The notes under the pieces: model-generated
What the model was told of the DNA's origin: nothing
Seen by the model: only the letters and a program-made list of their open reading frames with translations
Database searches by the model: none
Program-made: the position numbers and the translations under genes
Origin: JAAFHN01 sp031421855
GTDB taxonomy: Bacteria; Pseudomonadota; Gammaproteobacteria; Burkholderiales; Burkholderiaceae_C
Length of the DNA stretch: 8,980 bases
Assembly: GCA_031421855.1 (NCBI GenBank)
Contig: JANOPN010000082.1
Location: 1 to 8,980 of the forward strand
Direction of reading: 5' to 3'
Shown here: in pieces, positions 1 through 6,567 of the stretch
Layout of the letters: the number at the start of each line of letters is the position of its first letter
How positions within the stretch are numbered: the first letter of the stretch is position 1

Positions 1-1574
1 TCGACAGCGGCCGTTTGGTTAAGACCATCGATGTTCCGCCCGTGCTGCGTAACCGGTACTCGCTCAACGACGCAGATGTGCAAGAGCTTGCCCGATACGC
101 CCTTGTGATTGAGTCGCACTATGGCCGCGCCATGGATATTGAATGGGGCAAAGACGGGGTGGACGGCCTCATCTATATCCTGCAAGCGCGCCCTGAGACG
201 GTGAAGAGCCAATCGGTTGGTAAGGTCGAGCAGCGCTACAAGCTCAAGGGCAAAGGAGTCGTACTCACCGAAGGTCGGGCAATCGGTCAAAAAATCGGCA
301 CCGGGCCTGTGCGGTTGGTGCACAACATCTCTGAGATGGACCGGGTTCAAGCCGGTGACGTGCTCGTCACCGACATGACCGACCCCAACTGGGAACCCGT
401 CATGAAACGCGCAAGCGCCATCGTGACCAACCGAGGCGGTCGCACCTGTCACGCTGCCATCATCGCGCGGGAGTTGGGCATTCCGGCCGTGGTCGGATGT
501 GGCGACGCCACCGAACACCTCAAAGAAGGCATGTTGGTCACTGTGAGTTGCGCAGAAGGCGACACCGGCTTCATCTACGACGGATTGCTTGAGACCGAGG
601 TGACCGAGGTGCAGCGCGGCGCGATGCCGCCGGTCAAAACCAAGATCATGATGAATGTGGGCAATCCGCAACTTGCGTTCGAGTTTGCGCAACTGCCAAA
701 CCAGGGCGTGGGTTTGGCGCGCTTGGAATTCATCATCAACAACAACATTGGCGTGCATCCCAAAGCGATTTTGGACTACCCCAATGTCGACGCCGACTTG
801 AAAAAGGCGGTCGAATCAGTGGCTCGCGGGCATGCATCGCCCACCGCTTTTTATGTGGACAAAGTGACCGAAGGCATCGCAACCATCGCGGCGGCGTTTT
901 GGCCCAAGCCCGTGATCGTTCGCTTGAGTGACTTCAAGAGCAACGAGTATCGCAAGCTCATCGGCGGCAGCCGCTATGAGCCAGACGAAGAAAACCCGAT
1001 GCTCGGATTTCGTGGTGCCGCGCGCTACATCAGCCACGACTTTGGCGAAGCATTCGCAATGGAATGCGAAGCCCTGAAGCGCGTGCGCAATGACATGGGC
1101 CTGACCAACGTCGAGATCATGGTGCCGTTTGTACGAACTTTGGCTCAGGCTAAATCGGTCAGTGATTTGCTGTCAAAACATGGCTTACAACGCGGTGACC
1201 GGGGTTTGCGTCACATCATGATGTGCGAGGTACCCAGCAACGCGATTTTGGCCACTCGATTCTTAGAACATTTTGACGGCTTCTCCATTGGCTCAAACGA
1301 CCTCACGCAACTCACGCTTGGGCTCGACCGCGACAGTGGACTTGAGCTACTGGCCAAAGATTTCGACGAACGCGACCCAGCCGTGATCGCGCTGATCGAA
1401 CAAGCCATTGATGCTTGTAAAGCACAAAACAAATATGTTGGCATCTGCGGCCAAGGCCCGAGCGACCACCCTGATTTCGCGCTTTGGCTGGCGAAAAAGG
1501 GCATTTCGTCGATATCGCTCAACCCCGACACAGTCGCAGCAACTTGGCAACAATTGGCCTTGGCTGACCTGTGA
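1..1574 (+). CDS. ppsA: Phosphoenolpyruvate synthase, C-terminal part (5' end outside window)
   Basis: Makes phosphoenolpyruvate from pyruvate and ATP, releasing AMP and phosphate, a cytosolic step of gluconeogenesis. The frame is open to the window edge (codons from position 3), so the N-terminal ATP-binding domain is missing here; about 523 codons remain of the roughly 790 usual for the family. Visible in order: the end of the ATP-binding domain (ILQARPETVKS), the phosphohistidine swivel domain with TCHAAI (catalytic His codon at 450-452), and the C-terminal PEP/pyruvate-binding barrel with VEIMVPFVRT, IGSNDLTQLTLGLDRD and GICGQGPS (catalytic Cys codon at 1446-1448). All key residues in this part are intact. 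A TTG at 15 is not the start, since protein homology continues upstream of it. The stop is TGA at 1572, about 95 bp before rpsF. Nothing visible links it functionally to the ribosomal operon. Confidence 0.96.
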   Translation, partial: DSGRLVKTIDVPPVLRNRYSLNDADVQELARYALVIESHYGRAMDIEWGKDGVDGLIYILQARPETVKSQSVGKVEQRYKLKGKGVVLTEGRAIGQKIGTGPVRLVHNISEMDRVQAGDVLVTDMTDPNWEPVMKRASAIVTNRGGRTCHAAIIARELGIPAVVGCGDATEHLKEGMLVTVSCAEGDTGFIYDGLLETEVTEVQRGAMPPVKTKIMMNVGNPQLAFEFAQLPNQGVGLARLEFIINNNIGVHPKAILDYPNVDADLKKAVESVARGHASPTAFYVDKVTEGIATIAAAFWPKPVIVRLSDFKSNEYRKLIGGSRYEPDEENPMLGFRGAARYISHDFGEAFAMECEALKRVRNDMGLTNVEIMVPFVRTLAQAKSVSDLLSKHGLQRGDRGLRHIMMCEVPSNAILATRFLEHFDGFSIGSNDLTQLTLGLDRDSGLELLAKDFDERDPAVIALIEQAIDACKAQNKYVGICGQGPSDHPDFALWLAKKGISSISLNPDTVAATWQQLALADL

Positions 1575-1588
1575 CCAAACGGCCCATC

Positions 1589-1613
1589 AAACCCAACGTA
1601 TAATATTGGGTTT
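1589..1613 (+). terminator. Short inverted repeat after ppsA, possible weak terminator
   Basis: AAACCCAA (1589-1596) pairs with TTGGGTTT (1606-1613) around a 9-nt loop, and one more T follows. It sits 15 bp past the ppsA stop. The stem has only three G-C pairs and the T-run is broken by CCC, so termination would be weak. The loop contains TATAAT, so the same bases may instead belong to the rpsF promoter. Confidence 0.35.
1599..1604 (+). promoter_or_regulatory. TATAAT -10-like hexamer upstream of rpsF
   Basis: A perfect TATAAT lies 66 bp before the rpsF ATG, in the gap between ppsA and rpsF where the operon promoter is expected. No good -35 hexamer is found 15-19 bp upstream (the region around 1575-1582 reads CCAAACGG) and there is no extended -10 TG. 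The call therefore rests on the hexamer and its position alone. Confidence 0.4.
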
Positions 1614-1619
1614 TCCCTT

Positions 1620-1650
1620 GCCACAACCGGTACATGACGCACTGGGTGGC
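1620..1650 (+). promoter_or_regulatory. Candidate S6:S18-binding leader hairpin of rpsF
   Basis: GCCAC (1620-1624) pairs with GTGGC (1646-1650). On the 5' side, inside that stem, comes AACCG (1625-1629), followed by an apical arm in which CCGGT (1627-1631) can pair with ACTGG (1641-1645). Many bacteria carry an rpsF leader in which a CCG trinucleotide in an asymmetric internal loop is bound by the S6:S18 complex for feedback control. The position just before the rpsF Shine-Dalgarno and the unpaired AACCG option fit that design. This is a hand fold; I have not matched it to a covariance model. Confidence 0.42.
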
Positions 1651-1669
1651 TTTTCCATAAGGAGTGTTC

Positions 1670-2113
1670 ATGCGTCACTATGAAATCGTGCTTTTAATCC
1701 ATCCGGACCAAAGCGAACAAGTGGGCGCGATGCTCGATCGTTACAAGGGCATGATTGCCCAAGGTGGCGGCAAAGTGCATCGTGTTGAAGATTGGGGCCG
1801 ACGTCAGTTGGCTTACCAAATCAACAAACTGTCCAAAGCCCATTACATCTGCTTGAATATCGAAGCTGGCCAGCCGGTCATGGAAGAGATTGAGCATGCA
1901 TTCCGCTTCAACGACGCGGTGCTTCGGCACATGACGGTGTTGAAAAAGCGTGCCGAGACGGGCCCATCAGTCATGATGAAAGCTGTTGAGCGCGAAGAAG
2001 CACGCAAAGCAGCTCAGCCAGAGTTCACACCCCGTGGACAAGGCGACTATGGCTCACGTGGTCAAGGCGACTATGCTCCCCGCGGTCAAACCGAGTCGGC
2101 CGGCCGCGCGTAA
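1670..2113 (+). CDS. rpsF: 30S ribosomal protein S6 with C-terminal RGQGDY repeat tail
   Basis: S6 binds S18 and the central domain of 16S rRNA during small-subunit assembly. The start MRHYEIVLLIHPDQSEQ is typical of the family, as is the later VEDWGRRQLAYQINKLSKAHY segment. ATG at 1670 is chosen over an in-frame GTG at 1664 because AAGGAG (1659-1664) lies 5 nt before the ATG and overlaps the GTG. The product is 147 aa, somewhat longer than common S6 proteins, because of a tail from about residue 110. It is charged, then glycine-rich, with RGQGDYGS, RGQGDYAP and RGQ in tandem. It is the first gene of the rpsF-priB-rpsR-rplI cluster, 57 bp before priB. Variable S6 tails are known in general; what this repeat does is not evident. 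Confidence 0.97.
   Translation: MRHYEIVLLIHPDQSEQVGAMLDRYKGMIAQGGGKVHRVEDWGRRQLAYQINKLSKAHYICLNIEAGQPVMEEIEHAFRFNDAVLRHMTVLKKRAETGPSVMMKAVEREEARKAAQPEFTPRGQGDYGSRGQGDYAPRGQTESAGRA
2033..2095 (+). repeat. 24-bp tandem repeat inside the 3' end of rpsF
   Basis: Two full in-frame 24-bp units (2033-2056 and 2057-2080) encode RGQGDYGS and RGQGDYAP. A partial third unit starts at 2081 and encodes RGQTE. The units differ at several bases, mostly third positions and the last two codons, so the repeat is not brand new. Being a multiple of three, it can change copy number without breaking the frame. Confidence 0.85.
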
Positions 2114-2170
2114 AGCACGTCTGACGCGATCGATCTGATCTTGTAACCCGCATACCCTTTGGAGTGAACC

Positions 2171-2491
2171 ATCGGCGATCTGCCGCAGCACCACAACTCG
2201 GTACGCCTCACCGCGGTACTCATTGAAGCCCAACCGCTTCGATACACCCCGGCTGGCATCCCCGCAGTTGAACTGGTGCTGCAGCACGAATCGCGCCAAA
2301 TCCTTGCAGATGCTGAATCAACCGCTGGCCGCATCGTTCAACTCAAGTTAAACGCCGTGGCCTTCGGCCCCCTAGCCCTGAGACTGTCGCGTGCGACCTT
2401 GGGCGGCTCTCTGGAGCTGAGGGGCTTTTTAGCAAACGCAAAGCGCGGCAAACAGACGTTGTTTCACATTCAAGAGTGCGAGTTGCTTTGA
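2171..2491 (+). CDS. priB: Primosomal replication protein N (PriB), apparent ATC start
   Basis: PriB is a small OB-fold single-strand DNA-binding protein that helps PriA reload the DnaB helicase at stalled forks. The frame reads NSVRLTAVLIEAQPLRYTPAGIP, then VELVLQHES, LKLNAVAFG and the end GFLANAKRGKQTLFHIQE, a typical Burkholderiales PriB pattern. The frame is closed by TGA at 2165 and holds no ATG, GTG or TTG until GTG 2276. Starting at 2276 would delete the first third of the OB fold, including the conserved LRYTPAG. ATC at 2171 follows TTTGGAG with the same spacing as the rpsR ATG (TTTGGAGNNNACC before both), giving 106 aa, the usual length. CTG 2180 is an alternative, and a base error or mutation of ATG to ATC is possible. 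It lies between rpsF and rpsR, its usual place. Confidence 0.88.
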   Translation: MGDLPQHHNSVRLTAVLIEAQPLRYTPAGIPAVELVLQHESRQILADAESTAGRIVQLKLNAVAFGPLALRLSRATLGGSLELRGFLANAKRGKQTLFHIQECELL

Positions 2492-2561
2492 TTCAGATCA
2501 TCGCTAACCGAATCGACTAGAACCTTTCTCTTTCATTTTCAAATTTTGTTTGGAGCCCACC

Positions 2562-2840
2562 ATGGCCTTTAAACCCAAAAGCAAAGACAAGCGCCCTCGC
2601 CGCCAAGCTCAAAATCCGCTCTTCAAGCGCAAGCGCTTTTGCCGCTTCACTGTGGCAAAAGTCGAAGAAATCGACTACAAAGACATCGACGTGTTGCGTG
2701 ATTTTTTGTCTGAAAACGGCAAAATCATCCCCGCACGCTTGACGGGCACCCGCGCGATTTATCAACGCCAGCTCAACACCGCAATCAAGCGTGCACGCAC
2801 CCTCGCGCTCATGCCTTATTGCGACCAGCACAAGGTCTAA
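2562..2840 (+). CDS. rpsR: 30S ribosomal protein S18
   Basis: S18 forms a heterodimer with S6 in the platform of the small subunit. The 92-aa product has the basic N-terminus FKPKSKDKRPRRQ, the conserved RKRFCRFT and the C-terminal core NGKIIPARLTGTRAIYQRQL. ATG 2562 is chosen because TTTGGAG ends 6 nt before it; the in-frame TTG at 2551 falls within the Shine-Dalgarno itself. It is 70 bp after priB and 12 bp before rplI, so it is almost certainly cotranscribed with its neighbours. Confidence 0.98.
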   Translation: MAFKPKSKDKRPRRQAQNPLFKRKRFCRFTVAKVEEIDYKDIDVLRDFLSENGKIIPARLTGTRAIYQRQLNTAIKRARTLALMPYCDQHKV

Positions 2841-2852
2841 GGAGTCCACACC

Positions 2853-3305
2853 ATGCAAATCATTCTGTTGGACAAAGTCATCAACGTTGGCGTACTCGGC
2901 GATGTCGTTCGCGTCAAAGACGGTTACGCCCGTAACTTCCTGATCCCAACCAAGCTGGCCAAGCGTGCCACGTCGACGGCAATCGCCGACTTCAACGCTC
3001 GCCGCGCCGACTTGGAAAAGCTGGCCGCTGAAAAGCATGCCCAAGCGCAAGCCGTTGGCGAAAAACTCGGCGGTACCACCGTCAAGCTAACCCAAAAGGC
3101 CGGCGTCGACGGTCGTTTGTTCGGTTCTGTGACCAATGCGGACATCGCTGAAGAATTGGTTCGCCAAGGCTTCACCGTGGTGAAAGCCCAGGTTCGCATG
3201 CCCAACGGCCCGATCAAAACCGTGTCGGAATCTGTGGTGCAAGTCGCGCTGCACACCGACGTGGTGGTTGACGTGACGGTTGCCGTGCTGGGCGAATCCG
3301 CTTAA
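2853..3305 (+). CDS. rplI: 50S ribosomal protein L9
   Basis: L9 binds 23S rRNA near the L1 stalk and reaches out from the large subunit, affecting reading-frame fidelity. The 150-aa length matches the family. The N-terminal RNA-binding domain is the first 50 residues or so (MQIILLDKVINVGVLGDVV, VKDGYARNFLIPTKLA). A long charged helix follows (about residues 40-75), then the C-terminal domain with DGRLFGSVTNADIAEEL. The Shine-Dalgarno TAAGGAGT overlaps the rpsR stop codon, showing tight coupling. It is the last gene of the ribosomal cluster and is followed by an intrinsic terminator. Confidence 0.98.
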   Translation: MQIILLDKVINVGVLGDVVRVKDGYARNFLIPTKLAKRATSTAIADFNARRADLEKLAAEKHAQAQAVGEKLGGTTVKLTQKAGVDGRLFGSVTNADIAEELVRQGFTVVKAQVRMPNGPIKTVSESVVQVALHTDVVVDVTVAVLGESA

Positions 3306-3327
3306 TCTGGCACCCAAGAGAGCGCCT

Positions 3328-3358
3328 CGCATCATCGACCTTTGTGGTCGACGATGCG
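3328..3358 (+). repeat. Inverted repeat in the rplI-dnaB gap
   Basis: A 13-position stem with a single A-C mismatch (arms 3328-3340 and 3346-3358) encloses a TTTGT loop. No T-run follows it. It stands 15 bp upstream of the clear terminator and may help stall polymerase or protect the 3' end of the ribosomal transcript. Confidence 0.6.
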
Positions 3359-3373
3359 TGGACTTCGATAAAA

Positions 3374-3402
3374 CGCCGCCCAATTGGGCGGCGATTTGTT
3401 TT
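3374..3402 (+). terminator. Intrinsic terminator of the rpsF-rplI operon
   Basis: CGCCGCCC (3374-3381), loop AATT, then GGGCGGCG (3386-3393) make a perfect 8-bp G-C-rich stem followed by ATTTGTTTT. It lies 68 bp past the rplI stop and 105 bp before dnaB, which suggests dnaB is mainly transcribed from its own promoter. Confidence 0.85.
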
Positions 3403-3420
3403 GGGGCGAGAGAACTCGAG

Positions 3421-3450
3421 ATTTCCACAACTTTCCGTGGGTTATCCACA
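3421..3450 (+). promoter_or_regulatory. DnaA box pair upstream of dnaB
   Basis: TTATCCACA at 3442-3450 is an exact match to the consensus DnaA box. ATTTCCACA at 3421-3429 has one mismatch to TTWTNCACA, in the same orientation and 21 bp away, about two helix turns. They lie 57 bp before the dnaB ATG. DnaA-dependent control of the replicative helicase gene is an inference from position; no origin-like cluster is present. Confidence 0.6.
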
Positions 3451-3506
3451 GATTGCACACACACCTGTGCCTAGCATTTCGCGCTGTTCTTGCGCACACT
3501 AACCCC

Positions 3507-4937
3507 ATGCCGACCGACTACCCCGACACGCCCACCGACTTTGACGCCGAGCCCAGCTATATCGCCGACCGTCAGCTGGCCCCGCTCAGAATCCCACCGC
3601 ACAGCGTTGAGGCCGAGTCATCTGTTTTGGGTGGTTTGTTGCTCGACAACGGCGCGTGGGACCGGGTTGGCGATTTGTTGCACGACGGCGACTTCTATCG
3701 CTACGAACACCGCCTAATATGGGCAGCGATCGGTCGACTCATCAACCAAACCAAGCCCGCAGACGTGATCACGGTCTACGAGCAGTTGGAGTCTGAGGGC
3801 AAGTCTGAAGACATTGGCGGGTTGAATTACCTCAACCAACTCGCCCAGTACGTTCCCAGTGCCAGCAACATTCGCCGATACGGCGAGATCGTGCGCGAGC
3901 GCAGTATTTTGCGCAAACTCGTGAGCGTGAGTGACGAAATCGCGACCAAAGCCTTCAACACGGGTGGGCAATCGGTCGCCAAGGTACTCGACGAAGCCGA
4001 GCAAAAGATCTTTGCCATCGGCGAAGAAGGCTCGCGCATGAAGCAAGGCTTCAAAAGCATGGACACCTTGGTTGTGGATTTGCTGGACCGCGTGCAAGAG
4101 ATGGCAGACAACCCCAACGACATCACCGGTGTTCCGACGGGCTTCATTGACTTTGATCGCATGACCAGTGGCATGCAAGCGGGTGATTTGATCGTGCTGG
4201 CGGCCCGCCCCAGCATGGGTAAAACCGCCTTGGCAATCAACATTGCCGAGCATGTGGCGTTGAACGAAGGCTTGCCCGTGGCAGTGTTCTCGATGGAGAT
4301 GGGCGCTGCTCAGCTCGCCATCCGCATCGTCGGCTCCATCGGCCGCATCGACCAAATGCGGCTGCGCACCGGCAAATTGATTGACGAAGAATGGCCTCGT
4401 TTGACGGAAGCCATCGAAAAGCTGAGAACTGTCAGCTTGCACATTGACGAGACCGCCGGCCTCACGTCGAGTGAACTCCGCGCCAACGCCCGCCGGTTGG
4501 CCCGCCAATGCGGCAAGCTAGGGCTGATCGTCGTCGACTACTTGCAGCTCATGAGCGGTGGCAGTGATGGGCGCGAAGAAAACCGCGCCACCGAGATCGG
4601 TGAAATCTCGCGTGGACTCAAAGCTCTGGCCAAAGAGTTGCAGTGCCCCGTCATCGCGCTGTCTCAGCTAAACCGAAGCGTCGAAACCCGCGCCGACAAA
4701 CGCCCCATGATGAGCGACCTGCGTGAATCGGGCGCGATCGAACAAGATGCCGATGTAATCATGTTCATCTACCGCGATGACTACTACGACAAGGCATCCA
4801 AAGAGCCGGGAGTTGCTGAGGTCATCATTGGCAAGCAACGAAACGGGCCCACGGGAACCGTCAAACTCGCATTCCTGAAACCCATCACCAAGTTTGAGAC
4901 CTTGGCGGGCGGGTCTGGGCACTCCGGCGCGTTTTAA
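3507..4937 (+). CDS. dnaB: Replicative DNA helicase DnaB
   Basis: Hexameric 5'-3' helicase that unwinds DNA at the replication fork and recruits primase. The 476-aa length fits the family. The N-terminal domain begins RIPPHSVEAESSVLGGLLLDN, followed by a linker helix and the RecA-like ATPase domain from about residue 205 (TGVPTGFIDFDRMTSGMQAGD). Walker A is ARPSMGKT with Lys239, Walker B is LIVVDYLQL with Asp344, and the late motifs SDLRESGAIEQDAD and KQRNGPTG are intact. ATG 3507 is chosen because homology starts soon after and upstream codons would run through the DnaA box region; an obvious Shine-Dalgarno is lacking, so translation initiation may be modest. No intein or insertion is seen. 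Confidence 0.97.
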   Translation: MPTDYPDTPTDFDAEPSYIADRQLAPLRIPPHSVEAESSVLGGLLLDNGAWDRVGDLLHDGDFYRYEHRLIWAAIGRLINQTKPADVITVYEQLESEGKSEDIGGLNYLNQLAQYVPSASNIRRYGEIVRERSILRKLVSVSDEIATKAFNTGGQSVAKVLDEAEQKIFAIGEEGSRMKQGFKSMDTLVVDLLDRVQEMADNPNDITGVPTGFIDFDRMTSGMQAGDLIVLAARPSMGKTALAINIAEHVALNEGLPVAVFSMEMGAAQLAIRIVGSIGRIDQMRLRTGKLIDEEWPRLTEAIEKLRTVSLHIDETAGLTSSELRANARRLARQCGKLGLIVVDYLQLMSGGSDGREENRATEIGEISRGLKALAKELQCPVIALSQLNRSVETRADKRPMMSDLRESGAIEQDADVIMFIYRDDYYDKASKEPGVAEVIIGKQRNGPTGTVKLAFLKPITKFETLAGGSGHSGAF

Positions 4938-5031
4938 CTGGGCGTTTGCCGTTCGCGCGCAAGACGCATTGTTGTGTCGAGCACGATCAAGCGTACATCG
5001 ATCCCACCAAACTGAAAAGCGCTCTTGCTTG

Positions 5032-5103
5032 TTGAACAAATGCGAGCGCATTCCCCATCCCTCGGTGTGAGCCAGGGTGGGGAATGCGCTCACATTTGTT
5101 CAA
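5032..5103. repeat. Long imperfect inverted repeat (72 nt)
   Basis: The outer 11 bp (5032-5042 with 5093-5103) pair perfectly, then comes one C-A mismatch, then 14 perfect pairs (5044-5057 with 5078-5091). A bulged T follows, then CCCT (5059-5062) with AGGG (5074-5077). The loop is about 11 nt (5063-5073). Nothing codes through it and no T-run follows on either strand, so a simple terminator is doubtful. It could be a small mobile repeat, a structured RNA or a protein-binding hairpin. Confidence 0.85.
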
Positions 5104-5201
5104 TCAGTACCATCAACTCAAGCATCAAAAGCGCATGAGCGCACAAGAGTCACGTTCGACATTTTCTCGCGCTCTGCTTTCTTTGGGGGAACCCTTCATA
5201 C

Positions 5202-5238
5202 GGCGCATCAACGCGTGGCGCGCACGCGTTGATGCGCC
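5202..5238. repeat. Perfect 16-bp inverted repeat before the ATPase gene
   Basis: GGCGCATCAACGCGTG (5202-5217) is exactly complementary to 5223-5238, with a 5-nt loop GCGCG. It ends 35 bp before the ATG at 5274. ATAATTCC follows rather than a clean T-run. It might be a leader hairpin, an operator or a terminator of upstream transcription; the sequence alone does not decide. Confidence 0.85.
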
Positions 5239-5273
5239 ATAATTCCTCACTTAACTCCAAATAAGAAGCAAAT

Positions 5274-6425
5274 ATGGAAGTGACAGTTCGATTTCTGCGA
5301 GCGCATGCGGGTAGTTTCTTTCTTTTTGGTCCGCGCGGCACCGGAAAGTCCACTTGGCTGCGCGCCCTTCATGAAACCGCGCTGTGGATCGATCTGCTTG
5401 ATCCCGAGACTTTGCGCTTGTTTCAAGCCAAGCCCGAGCGCTTGCTGGAGCGCATTGACGCGCAGCCGCATGTCACCAACGTGGTCATTGACGAGGTGCA
5501 GAAAGTGCCTGCCCTTTTGGATGTGGTTCACAAGCTAGTCGAAGGCAATCGGCCTTTGCGTTTTGCCCTGACAGGATCGAGCGCCAGAAAGCTGCGCCGA
5601 GGAGCTGCCAACTTACTCGCCGGACGGCTGACCGAGCTGCACATGCATCCATTCATGGCAGCCGAGTTGGGTGATGCGTTTGACTTGCAGCGAGCACTTG
5701 AGATCGGTTTAGTCCCGTTAGTCTGGCGTGCACTTGAGCCACAAAACACGCTGCGCGCCTATGCGTCGCTGTACCTGGTGCAAGAGGTACAGGCCGAAGC
5801 TCTTGTGCGCAATGTGAGCGCCTTTGCGCGGTTTTTGGAAGCCATCAGCTTCTCACATGGTTCACTGCTGAATCTCGCAGAGGTCGCGCGCGAGTGTCAA
5901 ATTGGCCGAAAAACGGTCGAAGGTTATCTGGAAATACTGGAAGACCTGCTGCTGTCGTTTCGACTGCCGGTATTTACACGCCGGGCTAAGCGTCATTTGG
6001 TTGCGCATGACAAGTTTTACTACTTTGATGTTGGCGTGTATCGCTCGATTCGACCCAAAGGACCACTCGACAGCCCAGAGGAGATTGAGGGGATGGCCTT
6101 GGAGGGCCTCATCGCCCAGCACCTCCGGGCGTGGGCGAGCCACCGCAGCATCCCAGCGGAGCTGTCTTACTGGCGAACGAAGTCCGGTAGCGAAGTCGAC
6201 TTTGTGGTCTACGGCGAAGACGTCTTTGTGGCCGTCGAGGTCAAGCGCTCGCGCAACGTGCACCACACCGATCTGCGCGCACTCAAAGCATTCATGGAGG
6301 ACTATCCGCAAGCGAAGGTTTGTCTCTTGTACATGGGACACGAAGAAATCAAGATCGGCGGTGTATTGTGTTTACCCTGCAACACCTTCCTTCGCAATTT
6401 GCACCCGCAAGGGCCCGTTTTCTAG
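5274..6425 (+). CDS. AAA ATPase of the DUF4143 family (ATP-binding protein)
   Basis: A 383-aa protein of the widespread AAA_14/DUF4143 type, whose cellular role is largely unknown. The N-terminal ATPase has Walker A GPRGTGKST at residues 19-27 and Walker B VVIDEVQKVP with Asp73-Glu74. A sensor-like ALTGSSARKLRRG follows at about 98-110 and a conserved LLAGR after it. The middle (about 190-250) looks like a winged-helix segment (SLLNLAEVARECQIGRKTVEGYLEILEDLLL). The C-terminal DUF4143 part has SGSEVDFVV with Asp309 and VAVEVKRS with Glu322 and Lys324, the layout of a PD-(D/E)xK nuclease-like fold. The start is ATG 5274 with a modest AAGAAG at 5263-5268. It stands alone, 336 bp after dnaB and 220 bp before the next gene. 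Length and motifs are intact. A nuclease activity is inferred from the motif, not shown. Confidence 0.88.
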   Translation: MEVTVRFLRAHAGSFFLFGPRGTGKSTWLRALHETALWIDLLDPETLRLFQAKPERLLERIDAQPHVTNVVIDEVQKVPALLDVVHKLVEGNRPLRFALTGSSARKLRRGAANLLAGRLTELHMHPFMAAELGDAFDLQRALEIGLVPLVWRALEPQNTLRAYASLYLVQEVQAEALVRNVSAFARFLEAISFSHGSLLNLAEVARECQIGRKTVEGYLEILEDLLLSFRLPVFTRRAKRHLVAHDKFYYFDVGVYRSIRPKGPLDSPEEIEGMALEGLIAQHLRAWASHRSIPAELSYWRTKSGSEVDFVVYGEDVFVAVEVKRSRNVHHTDLRALKAFMEDYPQAKVCLLYMGHEEIKIGGVLCLPCNTFLRNLHPQGPVF

Positions 6426-6567
6426 TTGTCATATTCCGAACAATCGCGCGGATTTCGGTGCAGCAGCCGCGCCCAAAAGTTGGCAAACAAGCTGCCAATT
6501 GGCTCAAGACTGGCTGACAAGCGGTGATCATCGGGCGTGAAGGTGATGGAGCCGTGCGAAAGTTGGC

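Larger units (their letters stand above)
4938..5273. other. 336-bp gene-free region with two strong hairpins
   Basis: No credible coding frame is seen here. The stretch holds the 72-nt inverted repeat at 5032-5103 and the 16-bp perfect stem at 5202-5238, listed separately. The first 90 bp after dnaB show no clear intrinsic terminator, although GC-rich runs are present. The last 30 bp contain the weak AAGAAG ribosome binding site of the next gene. I did not identify a confident promoter. Confidence 0.6.

Noticed and set aside
2517..3050. A 177-codon minus-strand frame over rpsR and rplI
   Set aside because: It is antisense to two highly conserved ribosomal protein genes, with no domain seen.
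3714..4508. A 264-codon open frame on the minus strand inside dnaB
   Set aside because: It is fully antisense to the conserved helicase core and has no recognisable motif.
5032..5103. Reading the long palindrome as an integron attC site
   Set aside because: The ends are GTTGAAC and GTTCAA rather than RYYYAAC and GTTRRRY, pairing is nearly continuous, and there is no cassette array or integrase.
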